Shown: positions 29,588 through 39,774, counted from the stretch's first letter. The stretch: DNA of 64,000 nucleotides from Quadrisphaera sp. RL12-1S (GCF_014270065.1 NZ_JACNME010000004.1:1-64000); one strand, 5' to 3'. The notes: generated by a model from the letters alone, not told the origin. Translations and numbers: made by a program.

Positions 29588-30220
29588 TCAGGTCCCGGTG
29601 ACCCAGGGCCGGCCGTGGGCGCCGTCGTGCACCACGGCGGCCACGGCAGGCCGGCGCCGTGAGCGCGGGAGCTCGGGGGCGGGGTGCCCCAGCACCACGG
29701 CCGCGGTGAGGCGGTGGGAGGGGGGGATCCCGAACGCCCCCCGCACCCGCGCCCAGCGCGGCGGGGGCACGCCCACCAGGCAGCCGCCCAGCCCGGCGTC
29801 CACGGCAGCCAGGAGCACCAGCAGGCCGGACGCCCCCGCGTCCACGTCCCACCAGGGCACCGGCCAGGAGGCGGCGTCGGAGTGGTCGGGGCCGAGGTCC
29901 GGGCGGGCCCGTTCCTTGTCGGGCCGGGCGTACCGCTCGACGTAGGCGCCCGGGTCGGCCAGGCACAGCACCACCACCGGGGCGGTGAGCATCCCGGCCA
30001 GCCAGGGGTCGGGGGAGCCGACGTCGTCGCTGGTGGCGCGCCAGTAGCGGTCGCGGTCCGCTGCGCTGGTGAGCACGAGCAGCGACCTGCCCTGCGAGCC
30101 CCCGGCGGTCGGTCCGCCGACCCCGGCGGCCACCACGGCGTCCAGCGCCTCGCGGGAGACGGGGGCGCCGGTGAACCGCCGCACCGCCCGCCGGCGCCGC
30201 AGCACCTCGTCGAGCTCCAC
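29588..30220 (-). CDS. Nitroreductase family protein
   Basis: A 210-residue FMN-dependent nitroreductase-fold protein. RRRRAVRRFTGAPVSREALD is the classical N-terminal FMN-phosphate-binding R-R-S-x-R segment, with Ala where Ser is usual. VAAGVGGPTAGGSQGRSLLV, the later ASGLLVLLAAVDAGLGGCLV and the HRLTAAVVLGHP end all fit. The substrate is unknown. GTG 30220 follows CAGGGT by seven bases on the minus strand, consistent with a leaderless start. It is divergent from the acetyltransferase fusion gene and convergent with the membrane protein. Confidence 0.85.
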   Translation of the reverse strand: MELDEVLRRRRAVRRFTGAPVSREALDAVVAAGVGGPTAGGSQGRSLLVLTSAADRDRYWRATSDDVGSPDPWLAGMLTAPVVVLCLADPGAYVERYARPDKERARPDLGPDHSDAASWPVPWWDVDAGASGLLVLLAAVDAGLGGCLVGVPPPRWARVRGAFGIPPSHRLTAAVVLGHPAPELPRSRRRPAVAAVVHDGAHGRPWVTGT

Positions 30221-30306
30221 GGCCCCGACCCTGCCACCCCGCCGGCACCCCGCCGCACGGACCTGCGCCGTCCTGCGGTGGAGCGCCGCGGCCGTCGCTC
30301 GCCGAC

Positions 30307-30312
30307 TAACCT
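30307..30312 (+). promoter_or_regulatory. -10 box TAACCT of a leaderless promoter
   Basis: TAACCT ends seven bases before GTG 30320 with no ribosome binding site. It fixes the start of the acetyltransferase fusion. Confidence 0.6.
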
Positions 30313-30319
30313 CGACACC

Positions 30320-33028
30320 GTGTCACCCACCCACCCCGCGTGGACGCGCGCGTGGGAGGCGGACGTCGTCCTGAGGGACGGGGGAGCGGCCCACATCCGC
30401 CCGATCCGCCCCGCCGACGCCGACGCGCTGCAGGCCTTCCACGTGGCCCAGTCGCCGCGCTCCACCTACCTGCGCTTCTTCGCCCCGATGCCGCGCCTGT
30501 CCCCGCGCGACCTCACCCGGTTCACCACGGTCGACCACCACGACCGGGTGGCCCTGGTGGTGCTGGTGGGCGAGGCGATCATCGGCGTCGGCCGCTACGA
30601 CCGCGTCGGTGACGGTGTGGCCGAGGTGGCCTTCAACGTCTCCGACGCCCACCAGGGCCGCGGCGTGGGCTCGGTGCTGCTGGAGCACCTCGTGGTGGCG
30701 GCCCGCGAGCAGGGCATCACCCGCTTCGTGGCGGAGGTGCTGCCCGAGAACCGCAAGATGCTCGACGTCTTCACCGAGGCGGGGTTCGCCACCACCCGCG
30801 CCGTCGAGGACGGCGTGGTCATGCTCACGGTGGACGTCACCCCCACCGACAGGTCCCGCGAGGTCATGGAGGCCCGCGAGCACCGCGCCGAGGCGGAGAG
30901 CCTGCGCCGGCTGCTGCACCCCCGCTCGGTGGTGGTGGTGGGCGCCGGGCGCCGGCCGGGCTCGGTGGGCGGGCGGCTCCTGGCCGACCTCGTCGGCGGC
31001 GGCTTCACCGGCGCCGTGCACGTGGTGCACCCCGAGGCCGACGTCGTGCGGGGCGTGCCGGCGGTGCGCTCCCTGTCCGACGTGCCCGGGCCCGTGGACC
31101 TCGCCGTGGTCGCGGTGCCCGCGGAGTCCGTCAACGGCGTGGTCGCCGAGCTGGCGCAGCTGGACGTGCGCGGCCTGGTGGTGGTCTCCAGCGGCTTCGC
31201 CGAGGTCGACGCCGACGGCCTGGCGCGCCAGCGGGAGCTGCTGCGCCTGGCGCGGGTGCACGGGATGCGCCTGGTGGGCCCGACCTCGTTCGGGATCATC
31301 AACACCGACCCCGCGGTGAGGCTCAACGCGTCCCTGGCCCCGGTGGTGCCCCCGTCCGGGGGCCTGGGCCTGTTCAGCCAGTCCGGGGCGCTCGGCGTGG
31401 CCGTGCTCGACGCCGCCCACCGCCGCGGCCTGGGCGTGTCCACCTTCGTCTCGGCGGGCAACCGCGCCGACGTCTCCGGCAACGACTGCATGCAGTACTG
31501 GCAGGACGACCCCGCCACCTCCGTGGTCGGGCTCTACCTGGAGAGCGTCGGCAACCCCCGCAAGTTCTCCCGCGTGGCCCGGGGGCTGGCGCGCACCAAG
31601 CCCGTCGTCGTCGTGAAGTCCGGGGTCAGCTCCTTCACCGTGCCCCCGGGGCACGCCGTGCGCGAGACCCGCGCGCCCCGCGAGGCCCTCGACGCGATGC
31701 TGCGCCAGGCCGGCGTCATCCGCGTGGACAACGTCCACCAGCTCTTCGACGTGGCGCAGCTGCTGCAGACCCAGCCGCTGCCGGCCGGGGAGCGCGTGGG
31801 CGTGGTCGCCAACTCCGGGGCCCTGGCGGCGCTCGCGGCCGAGGCCGCGGTCTCGTGGGGGCTGGACGTGGCCGACCCGGTGGTGGTGGCCCCGGAGGCC
31901 GACGCCTCCGAGGTCCGGACCGCCCTCGAGCGGGTCTTCACCGACCCCGACGTCGACGTGGTGGTGGCCTGCCTCATCCCGCCGGTGGCCGAGGTCGACC
32001 GGGAGGTCGTCACGGCCCTGCAGGAGGTGGCGGCGGCCGCGGGCAAGCCGTGCGCGGCGTGCCTGGTCGCGCTGGTCGGCGGCGTGGAGCCCACCCGCAC
32101 CCTCCAGCCCCCCAGCCGGCCCCGGGACGACGACGACGGCGCCGGCCGGCCGGCCGCCGCTGCGCTGCCGGTCTACACGACCCCCGAGGACGCCGTCCGC
32201 TCGCTGGCGGCCGTGGTGCGCTACGCCGCGTGGCGGCGGCGCGACCACGGCGCCCGGGTGGCCCCCGCGGGCACCGACGCGCGGGCGGCGCGGGCGCTGG
32301 TGGAGTCGCTGCTGGACGGGCGCACGCCCGACGACCCCCCGCTGCGGCTGGAGCAGGAGGAGGTCGCCGCCCTGCTCGCGTGCTACGGGGTGCAGCTGTG
32401 GCCGGTGGTCACGGTGCGCTCCGCGGACGAGGCGGTGCGCGCGGCGGACCGGGTGGGCTGGCCGGTGGTGGTCAAGGCCACCGAGCGCCACCTGCGCCAC
32501 CCCGGCCTGGGCGGGGTCCGCCTGGACGTCAGCGACGCCCGGGAGCTGCGCGCCCACGTCGACGCCATGCTCGCCGGTCCCGCCGGCAGCGGAGGGGGGC
32601 CGGCCCCCGCGCTGCTCGTGCAGGCCATGGCGCCCTCCGGCATCTCCGTGCTCGTGCGGACCCTGGAGGACCCGCTGTTCGGACCGCTGGTCTCCTTCGG
32701 GCTCGCGGGGGACACCACCGTGCTGCTCGGGGACGTCTCCCACCGCATCCCGCCGCTGACCGACGTGGACGTGGTGGACCTGGTCCGCACGCTGCGCGCG
32801 GCTCCGCGCCTGTTCGGGTACATGGGCACCCCCGCCGTCGACGTCGGCTCGCTGGAGGACCTGCTGGCGCGGATCTCGGTGATGGCCGACGACCTGCCGG
32901 AGGTGTTCTCCAGCGAGCTCTCGCCGGTGCAGGTGGCCGAGCGCGGCCTGGCGGTGCTGGGGGCCCAGGTGGAGCTGGCGGTGCCGGTGGGCCGCTCCGA
33001 CGCCGGCCGGCGGGTGCTGCCCGCCTGA
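30320..33028 (+). CDS. pat: GNAT acetyltransferase fused to acyl-CoA synthetase (NDP-forming)-like domains; Pat-type
   Basis: A 902-residue fusion. Residues ~20-175 are a GNAT domain with acetyl-CoA loop DAHQGRGVGSVLLEHL and VLPENRKMLDVFTEAGF. Residues ~195-660 match the CoA-binding and succinyl-CoA-ligase-like parts of ADP-forming acetyl-CoA synthetase (LHPRSVVVVGAGRRPGSVGG, LGLFSQSGALGVAVLD). Residues ~690-900 are ATP-grasp-like (GWPVVVKATERHLRHPGLGG). The S-H-T-G loop that carries the phosphorylated His in active synthetases is replaced by PGHAVRETRAPREALDAM, so ligase activity is doubtful. Actinobacterial Pat proteins with this GNAT-first order acetylate lysines of acyl-CoA synthetases; that role is inferred from family. 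Confidence 0.88.
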   Translation: MSPTHPAWTRAWEADVVLRDGGAAHIRPIRPADADALQAFHVAQSPRSTYLRFFAPMPRLSPRDLTRFTTVDHHDRVALVVLVGEAIIGVGRYDRVGDGVAEVAFNVSDAHQGRGVGSVLLEHLVVAAREQGITRFVAEVLPENRKMLDVFTEAGFATTRAVEDGVVMLTVDVTPTDRSREVMEAREHRAEAESLRRLLHPRSVVVVGAGRRPGSVGGRLLADLVGGGFTGAVHVVHPEADVVRGVPAVRSLSDVPGPVDLAVVAVPAESVNGVVAELAQLDVRGLVVVSSGFAEVDADGLARQRELLRLARVHGMRLVGPTSFGIINTDPAVRLNASLAPVVPPSGGLGLFSQSGALGVAVLDAAHRRGLGVSTFVSAGNRADVSGNDCMQYWQDDPATSVVGLYLESVGNPRKFSRVARGLARTKPVVVVKSGVSSFTVPPGHAVRETRAPREALDAMLRQAGVIRVDNVHQLFDVAQLLQTQPLPAGERVGVVANSGALAALAAEAAVSWGLDVADPVVVAPEADASEVRTALERVFTDPDVDVVVACLIPPVAEVDREVVTALQEVAAAAGKPCAACLVALVGGVEPTRTLQPPSRPRDDDDGAGRPAAAALPVYTTPEDAVRSLAAVVRYAAWRRRDHGARVAPAGTDARAARALVESLLDGRTPDDPPLRLEQEEVAALLACYGVQLWPVVTVRSADEAVRAADRVGWPVVVKATERHLRHPGLGGVRLDVSDARELRAHVDAMLAGPAGSGGGPAPALLVQAMAPSGISVLVRTLEDPLFGPLVSFGLAGDTTVLLGDVSHRIPPLTDVDVVDLVRTLRAAPRLFGYMGTPAVDVGSLEDLLARISVMADDLPEVFSSELSPVQVAERGLAVLGAQVELAVPVGRSDAGRRVLPA

Positions 33029-33057
33029 CGTCGGACCCCGGTGGGAGGATGGCCGGC

Positions 33058-33753
33058 GTGTGGGGTGGTGAGGGCGCCGGCAGACGGCGAGCGGAGGGGC
33101 CGGAGGGCCTCCTGGGTGGCGGGACGTCCAGCGCACCGGCGGTGCCGGGCTGGCGCAGCGAGGCGCCCGGCGAGGCCGAGCGCCTCCCGCGGGACCTGGT
33201 GGCCGAGCTCGAGCAGACGGGGTACTACCCGCAGCTGCTCGCCGACGTGGTCCTGCAGTCCCTCGCCGGCGAGCCGCTCGTGGACGCGCTGGTGCACCTG
33301 GAGACCACGTTCGACGCCGACGCCGTGCGCCGCCACGTCACGGTGCTGGCCCTGACGGCCACCCGGCTCGTCACCGCCCACGTGGACGACCACGACCCGC
33401 CGGAGACCGGCGGTGCGCCGGTGGCGGTGGCCTCCTCGGAGTCCGTGCCCCTGCACGACGTGCGCTCGGTGGTGGTGGGCCACCGCGTCACCGCGCCCGA
33501 GCGGCACCGGTCCGGCGCCGCCCCCCAGGAGCTCACCCTCACGGTGGCCTGGGGGACCCTCAGCCGCCTCGACGTGGAGCCCGCCACCTGCGGAGACCCC
33601 GAGTGCGACGCCGACCACGGCTACACCGGCACCATGACCGCTGACGACGTGTCGCTGCGGATCAGCGCCGACGCCGAGGGCGAGGCCGCGGTGCTGGCCG
33701 CCCGGCGCTTCGCCCGCAGCCTCACCAGGGCCACCCGGGCTCCGCGCGCGTGA
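33058..33753 (+). CDS. DUF5998 family protein
   Basis: A 231-residue cytosolic protein of the actinobacterial DUF5998 family. Family-typical parts are ELEQTGYYPQLLADVVLQSL, VHLETTFDADAVRRHVTVLA and the Cys motif ATCGDPECDADHGYTG (~183-198). Its function is unknown. GTG 33058 is chosen because GAGGAT (33045-33050) ends seven bases upstream; the ATG at 33049 lies directly against the only GGGAGG and is less likely. The stop overlaps the next gene (GTGA). A DUF5998-phosphodiesterase pair after the pat-like fusion recurs in Streptomyces. Confidence 0.83.
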   Translation: MWGGEGAGRRRAEGPEGLLGGGTSSAPAVPGWRSEAPGEAERLPRDLVAELEQTGYYPQLLADVVLQSLAGEPLVDALVHLETTFDADAVRRHVTVLALTATRLVTAHVDDHDPPETGGAPVAVASSESVPLHDVRSVVVGHRVTAPERHRSGAAPQELTLTVAWGTLSRLDVEPATCGDPECDADHGYTGTMTADDVSLRISADAEGEAAVLAARRFARSLTRATRAPRA

Positions 33754-34991
33754 GCACCCCGTCGCCGCGCGGTCCCGCGGTGCAGGGCGCGCTGGCGGAC
33801 GTGCTGCCCGCGGTGGCGGACCTGCTGGGCGCCCCGGTCCGGGAGGAGCCCTCCCCGCTGACCGCGGCGCTGCGGGAGGCCCACGACGGCGTCGAGCAGG
33901 TCTGCGTGCTGCTGGTCGACGGGCTCGGGGAGCGGCTCCTGGCGGCGCGCGGCGGCCACGCCCCGCGGCTGCGCTCCATGGCAGCCGCGGCGGGGGCTCC
34001 CGGCGCGGCGGTGCTCGCCGCCGGCTACCCCTCCACCACGGCCACCTCCACAGCGTCCATCGGCACCGGCCTGCACCCCGGGCAGCACGGGATCATGGGT
34101 TACCAGGTGCGCGACCCCGCCACCGGGGTCCTCTTCAACGAGCTCTCCTGGGAGGTCGCTCCGGGAGCCGGGGGACCGGGGGCGGGAGCCGCCGGTGCGC
34201 CGCCGCCGGACCCGCGCCGCTGGCAGCCGCACCCGACCGTCTTCGAGCACCTCGCCGCCGCCGGCGCCGCGGTCACGCGGGTGGGCCCGGGCTTCTTCGA
34301 CGGCTCCGGGCTCACCGAGGCCACCTCCCGCGGCGGGCGCTTCCGGGCGGCGTCCAGCCTCGCGGGCCGGGTGGAGGCCGGTCTGGGGTCGCTGCGCGCC
34401 GCGGCCCGGGAGCGGACCCGCGCCCTGGTGCACGTCTACTGGGGAGACCTCGACAAGGCCGGCCACACGCACGGCTGGGCCTCACCGCAGTGGTCCGACG
34501 AGCTGGAGCGCGTCGACGCGGCCGTCGCGGACCTGCTGGCCGGGCTGCCACCGCGAGCGGTGCTGCTGGTCACCGGCGACCACGGCATGGTCGACGTCCC
34601 GGACGACGCCCGCTGGGACGTGGCCGCCGACCCCGAGCTGGCCGCCGGGGTGCAGGTGGTGGCGGGGGAGCCGCGCGCCCCCCAGCTGCACTGCGCCCCC
34701 GGAGCAGCGGCCGACGTGCTCGCCACCTGGCGCGAGCGGCTCGGCCACGTCCTGGAGGTGGCCAGCCGCGAGGAGGCCGTCGAGGCCGGCTGGTTCGGCC
34801 CGCACGGCCTCGACGCGGCCGTGCTCGAGCGGACCGGCGACGTGGTCGCCGCGGCCAGCGGCGCGGTGTCCGTGCACGACAGCCGCGTGCAGCGCCCCGA
34901 GCTCGCGGGCCTGGTGGGCATGCACGGCGGCCGCACCGCCGACGAGGTGCTCGTCCCGCTGCTGGTCTCCGGGAGCCCCCGCCGCCGCTGA
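33750..34991 (+). CDS. Alkaline phosphatase-superfamily phosphodiesterase / nucleotide pyrophosphatase
   Basis: A 413-residue type I phosphodiesterase fold protein. Metal site 1 begins at VCVLLVDGLGERLL (~52-65). The nucleophile threonine is in AAGYPSTTATSTASIGTG (~90-107). YWGDLDKAGHTHGW (~230-243) and LVTGDHGMVDV (~271-281) supply the remaining metal ligands. No signal peptide or membrane segment is visible, so it appears cytosolic. The substrate is not known. GTG 33750 overlaps the DUF5998 stop, so the two are co-translated. The tdk gene follows after 24 bases with its own -10-like box. Confidence 0.9.
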   Translation: MSTPSPRGPAVQGALADVLPAVADLLGAPVREEPSPLTAALREAHDGVEQVCVLLVDGLGERLLAARGGHAPRLRSMAAAAGAPGAAVLAAGYPSTTATSTASIGTGLHPGQHGIMGYQVRDPATGVLFNELSWEVAPGAGGPGAGAAGAPPPDPRRWQPHPTVFEHLAAAGAAVTRVGPGFFDGSGLTEATSRGGRFRAASSLAGRVEAGLGSLRAAARERTRALVHVYWGDLDKAGHTHGWASPQWSDELERVDAAVADLLAGLPPRAVLLVTGDHGMVDVPDDARWDVAADPELAAGVQVVAGEPRAPQLHCAPGAAADVLATWRERLGHVLEVASREEAVEAGWFGPHGLDAAVLERTGDVVAAASGAVSVHDSRVQRPELAGLVGMHGGRTADEVLVPLLVSGSPRRR

Positions 34992-35003
34992 GGAGGCGCC
35001 CGC

Positions 35004-35009
35004 CAAGAT
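35004..35009 (+). promoter_or_regulatory. -10-like box CAAGAT before tdk
   Basis: CAAGAT ends six bases before GTG 35016. No Shine-Dalgarno occurs between. Confidence 0.45.
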
Positions 35010-35015
35010 GGGGGT

Positions 35016-35681
35016 GTGGCCGAGCTCGTCTTCTTCTCCGGGACCATGGACAGCGGGAAGTCGACCCTCGCGCTCCAGGTCGACCACAACCACCGCGCCC
35101 GCGGGCGCCGGGGGCTGCTGTTCACGCGGGACGACCGCGCCGGGGCCGACACCATCTCCAGCCGCCTCGGCCTGCGCCGGCCCGCCCACGAGGTGACGGC
35201 GGGCACCGACTTCGAAGCCGTCGTCTCCCGAGCGCGCGAGGACGGCCCGCTGGACTACCTCGTCTGCGACGAGGCCCAGTTCTACCGCCCCGAGCAGGTG
35301 GAGCAGCTGGCCCGCGTCGTCGACGAGGCGGGCGTGGACGTGTACGCGTTCGGCATCACCAGCGACTTCCGGACCCGGCTCTTCCCCGGCAGCGCCCGCC
35401 TCGTGGAGCTGGCCGACCGCGTGCAGGTGCTCCAGGTCGAGGCGCTGTGCTGGTGCGGGGCGCGGGCCACCCACAACGCGCGCACGGTCGACGGGACGAT
35501 GGTCACCGACGGCGAGCAGGTGGTGGTCGGAGACGTCTCCGCCGGCGCGGGCGCCGTCGGCTACGAGGTGCTGTGCCGCCGCCACCACATGCGCCGCGAG
35601 ACCGAGGCCACCGCGGGCCGCCGCGCCCCCTCGACGACGACGGACGTCGACGTCCGGGAGGCCGCCGCGCGCCCCTGCTGA
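35016..35681 (+). CDS. tdk: Thymidine kinase (TK1 type)
   Basis: A 221-residue type II thymidine kinase of the pyrimidine salvage pathway. P-loop FFSGTMDSGKSTLALQ (residues ~6-21) is followed by Walker B-like YLVCDEAQFY (~84-93, catalytic Glu). The thymidine-binding lasso is after ALCWCGARATHNARTV. Zinc ligands appear as C-W-C and C-R-R-H; the first pair has one residue between cysteines rather than the usual two, a form I recall in actinobacterial enzymes. The last ~30 residues are a variable tail. It is convergent with sepH, 33 bases apart. Confidence 0.94.
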   Translation: MAELVFFSGTMDSGKSTLALQVDHNHRARGRRGLLFTRDDRAGADTISSRLGLRRPAHEVTAGTDFEAVVSRAREDGPLDYLVCDEAQFYRPEQVEQLARVVDEAGVDVYAFGITSDFRTRLFPGSARLVELADRVQVLQVEALCWCGARATHNARTVDGTMVTDGEQVVVGDVSAGAGAVGYEVLCRRHHMRRETEATAGRRAPSTTTDVDVREAAARPC

Positions 35682-35714
35682 GCGCCCCTGCTGGGGCCGA
35701 GAACGGCTCCGGTC

Positions 35715-37478
35715 TCAGTCGCGCCGGGGCGCCCCGAACACGATCTCGTCCCAGCTGGGCACGCTGCGCCGGCGGCGGGCGGGCTGCTCGCCGGGGTCGT
35801 CGCCGTCGTGCTCGGGGTCCTCGACGCCGTCCGGGGCGGGGACGCTGCGCGAGACCTGAGGACGGACGTCCTCGTCGTCCTCGTCCCGGGCGGGACCGGA
35901 CGGGGAGGGGCGTGGTGAGGCCTGCGGCTGGGGGGACGGTGCGGCGTCGCTCCCGCGCCAGCGCTCGCGGCGGGTGGTCGGCTCCCGGCGCAGGAGCTCG
36001 CCGTCGAGGTCGGCGTCACGGGGCAGCTCCCGCGGCGTGCTGCCGGTCGCGGGTGGCGCCGGCACCGGAGCCGGGGTGGAGGGCAGGGGCTCGGTGGGCG
36101 GGGGAGCGGGGACCAGGCCCAGCGAGGCCCGCGGGCCGGCGGGGGCGGGCGGCGCGTCGTCGTCCTCCCCGGCACCGGCGGGGTCGTCCCCGGAGCGGGG
36201 GATCTGCAGCCCCCGCGGAGGCGTGACCATGCGCAGGCGCGCGCGGGCCCTGTCGACCTCCTCCTGCAGCTCCAGCGCGTCGGGGTCGGAGCCCGGGGGC
36301 AGGTCCAGCAGGGCGTTGAGGAGGTCGTCGTCCTCCTCGTCGTCCCAGGGCTCACCGTCGGGGCCCATGTCGAGGGGCACCCGGCGCCCGCGCCGGTCGC
36401 GCAGGGCGTCGAGCAGGTCCAGCGTGCGCGAGGCGAGGTCGTCGGCGGTGACCGGCTCGTCCGACGCGGCGCCGTCGTCCTCCGGCTCCTCGAGCTCGGG
36501 CGGTGCCGTGGGCGCAGCCGGTGGTGCCGCCGACGCCGGAGCGGCCGGTGCGGCGAACGGCGAGGGCGCCGGGCTCCGGGGCGACGGCGGCGGTCCGGCG
36601 TCGCGGTGCGGCCCGTCGGCCGGCGTCTCCACCGGGCCCGCGGGGGGCGAGGGCTCGAAGGTGACCGGCGGCGCCGTGGTCGACACCGAGCCCGGGGCCA
36701 GCGAGGGGCCGGCACCCGTGGACGGCGCGGACGGCGCGGGCGCGTGGCCGGAGGCGTGCCCCGCGGGGCTGGCCGGCTCGTGACCGCCCTCGAGGCGGGC
36801 GTCCTCGGCCTCCACGTCGTAGACGCGCACGGCGGCCAGGCGGCGGCCCGTCGGGTCGTCCGAGGGGGCCGTCAGCCACCGCGCCTCGTCGTCCAGGGGC
36901 TCCAGCACGCGGTTGGACGGGGCGAAGGACCACTGGGCGGACCGGTCGCGGCCGGCGGCGCGGAAGGCCACCTGCACCGCCCAGCCGCCGTCGCGGCGCC
37001 AGGCGTCCCACGCTGCGGTGCCCGGGTCGGCGCCGCGGGCCAGCAGGCGGGCGCGGACGGCCTCCTCCAGCGTCAGGCGGCCGGGACCGCCGCGCACCAC
37101 GGCCAGCTTGGCGAGGTTGGCCACGTGGGCGCGCTCGGCCAGCACGGGCCCCTCGTAGCGCTGCACCTGCTCCAGCGGGACCCCGGCGTCGGCGGCGACG
37201 TCCGCGGCGGTCTCGCCGGCGCGGATGCGGGCCTGGATGTCCCGCGGGCGCAGGGGCTCGCTGACCACCGGCACGGGGTGGGTGACGGGCCCCGCGCTGC
37301 GCACCGCGGCCCGCAGGCGCGAGCCCGCGGGCAGGCGGAAGCGCCGCCCGTCGGGGGCCTCCAGCAGCAGCACCGACGGGTCCGACGGGTCGGCGCCGAC
37401 CACCGCCAGCTCCACGGGCGCGTCCGCACCCGCCGCTGCGGCGTCCGCCACCAGCGGCTCCTCCAGCCCGTCGCGCAC
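35715..37478 (-). CDS. sepH: Septation protein SepH
   Basis: A 587-residue actinobacterial SepH. The N-terminal DUF3071 domain (residues ~20-215) includes [20 protein letters not shown], a helix-turn-helix-like [20 protein letters not shown] region and [20 protein letters not shown]. The remaining ~370 residues are Pro/Ala/Ser/Glu/Asp-rich and disordered, ending in the short conserved patch [11 protein letters not shown]. SepH binds FtsZ and promotes Z-ring assembly in Streptomyces and mycobacteria. GTG 37478 is chosen for the GGGGAGG just upstream on the minus strand. It is divergent from the ferrochelatase gene with 257 bases between. Confidence 0.92.
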
Positions 37479-37723
37479 CCGACCTCCCCGTCTCGTCAGC
37501 TCGCACCGTCGGCGCGGCGGTGCCGCGGCACCCCGCCGCGGACCCGAGCAGCCAGGGTGCCACCCGCGCTTCCCCCGCGTCGAGGCGCCGCGTCGGCCGC
37601 GCGCGGCGCCCGGCGGGTCGCGCGGGGGACTTCCACCGGATCGTCCCGCCGCGTCCGGTGCTGCCCGGTGCCGCACGGGCGGTCTCCGGTCGATCTCCCT
37701 GCGCCGTCCTCAGCCGCACGGGG

Positions 37724-37729
37724 CAGGAT
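37724..37729 (+). promoter_or_regulatory. -10-like box CAGGAT before the ferrochelatase gene
   Basis: CAGGAT ends six bases before GTG 37736, matching other leaderless starts here. Confidence 0.45.
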
Positions 37730-37735
37730 GGACGG

Positions 37736-38890
37736 GTGAGTGCCGAGACGTCCCCGAGCGCCCCGTACGACGCGCTCGTGCTCCTGTCCTTCGGTGGGCC
37801 CGAGGGCCCCGACGACGTGGTGCCGTTCCTGGAGAACGTCACCCGCGGCCGCGGGATCCCCCGCGAGCGCCTCGTCGAGGTGGGTGAGCACTACTTCGCC
37901 TTCGGCGGGCGCAGCCCCATCAACGACCAGAACAAGGAGCTGCTGGCGGCGCTGCGGGCCGAGCTGGACGCGCGCGGCCTGGACGGCCTGCCGCTGGTGT
38001 GGGGCAACCGGAACTGGGAGCCCTACCTGACCGACACCCTGCGCGAGGCCCACGAGGCCGGTGCCCGCCGGGTGCTGGTGCTGACCACCAGCGCGTACGC
38101 GTCGTACTCCGGCTGCCGCCAGTACCGCGAGGACGTGGCCGCCTCCCTCATCGCCCTGGCCGGGGAGGGCCGCGCGCTGCGCGCCGACAAGGTGCGCCAC
38201 TACTTCAACGCCCCCGGCTTCCTGGACGCCAACACCGACGCGGTGCTGGCCGCGCTGGACGAGCTCGACGACGACGTGCGCGACGGCGCCCACCTCGTCT
38301 TCACCACGCACTCCATCCCGACGGGGATGGCCGAGGCCGCGGGGCCCGGTGGCGGGGCCTACGAGGCCCAGCACGAGGCCGTGCGCGCCGAGGTGGTCCG
38401 CCGCGTGGCCGAGCGCACCGGGGTGGAGCACCCGAGCGCGCTGGTCTACTGCTCGCGCTCCGGCCCGCCCACCCAGCCGTGGCTCGAACCCGACGTCAAC
38501 GACCACCTCGAGGCGATCAGCGCGGCGGGCGCGCCGGCCGCCGTGGTCGCCCCCGTGGGGTTCATCAGCGACCACATGGAGGTCAAGTACGACCTCGACA
38601 CCGAGGCCGCCGAGACGGCCGAGGGCCTGGGGCTGCCGGTGGCCCGCGCGGCGACCGCCGGTGTGCACAGCGCCTTCGTGAGGACCCTCGTGGACCTCGT
38701 GGTCGAGCGGGCGGCCGCGGAGCGCGGCGAGGCGCCGCAGCGCCCCGCGGTGGGGCCGCTCGGCGCCAGCCACGACGTGTGCCCCGTCGGGTGCTGCCGG
38801 AACCTGCGCACGCCCGACCGGCCGGCAGCCTGCGGCGCGGACTGGGTGGACCCGCAGGTGGCCGCCGCCCCGTCCGGGACCGCCTCGTGA
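37736..38890 (+). CDS. hemH: Ferrochelatase (coproporphyrin III type)
   Basis: A 384-residue iron chelatase of haem synthesis. The metal-site His is in FTTHSIPTG (~191) and Glu in [11 protein letters not shown] (~281). Cysteines in [10 protein letters not shown] (~127) and the C-terminal [10 protein letters not shown] fit the four [2Fe-2S] ligands known in actinobacterial enzymes. In this phylum the natural substrate is coproporphyrin III, so the name cpfC also applies. The catalytic core opens with [20 protein letters not shown]. The stop overlaps suhB (GTGA), coupling the two. Confidence 0.94.
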
Positions 38891-39762
38891 GCGCGGCGGT
38901 GCCGCCGGCCGCCGAAGGCGCCTCGGGCCTGCCGGGCGGGCTCTCGCCGCAGGAGGCGGACGCCCTGGTCGCCCTGGCCGAGCGGGCGGCGCGGGCCGCC
39001 GGGGAGCTGGTGCGCGCCGGCCGCGCCGAGCACGGGGCCGTGACGGCCACCAAGTCGAGCCGCACGGACGTGGTCACGGCCATGGACACGGCCGCCGAGC
39101 AGCTGATCCGGGACCTCCTGCGGGCCGAGCGCCCGCAGGACGCCGTGCTCGGCGAGGAGGGCGGCACCACCGGGGGCACCAGCGGTCTGACCTGGGTGCT
39201 CGACCCCATCGACGGCACCGTCAACTACGTGTACGGCATCCCCGCGTACGCGGTGAGCGTGGCCGTGGTGGCGGGGGAGCCGGCTCCGCCGCACTGGCAG
39301 CCGGTGGCCGGGTGCGTCCACAACCCCGAGACCGGGGAGACGTGGACCGCTGTCCGGGGAGCCGGCGCGCGCCTCGACGGCGAGCCGGTCGTGGCGGCGG
39401 CCGGGCCGCCGCTCGCGGAGGCCCTCGTCGGCACCGGGTTCGGCTACACCGCGCAGCGGCGCCAGGAGCAGGCCGGCGTGGTGGCCCACCTGCTCCCGCG
39501 GGTGCGCGACGTGCGCCGCATCGGCTCCGCCGCCCTCGACCTGTGCGCCGTCGCCAGCGGACGCCTGGACGCCTTCTACGAGCGCGGCCTCAACCCCTGG
39601 GACGCGGCGGCCGGGTGGCTGGTCGCGGCGGAGGCGGGGGTGGCGCTGGTGGGCCTGGACGGCGCCGGGGCCAGCCAGGAGATGCTCGTGGCCGCCGCAC
39701 CCCGGCTCGCCGAGGAGCTCGCCGCGGAGCTGTTCCGGGCGGGGGCCCTGCCGCCCGTCTGA
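38887..39762 (+). CDS. suhB: Inositol-1-monophosphatase family phosphatase
   Basis: A 291-residue Mg-dependent phosphatase of the IMPase/FBPase superfamily. Motif 1 is [14 protein letters not shown] (~105-118), preceded by the metal Glu pair in LGEEGG (~87-92). Motif 2 is [18 protein letters not shown] (~233-250). In actinobacteria such enzymes make inositol for mycothiol and phosphatidylinositol, but CysQ-like or histidinol-phosphate roles cannot be excluded. GTG 38887 overlaps the ferrochelatase stop. Six 11-bp direct repeats begin 13 bases after the stop, followed by a hairpin. Confidence 0.92.
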
Positions 39763-39774
39763 GGCCGCCTGCGG

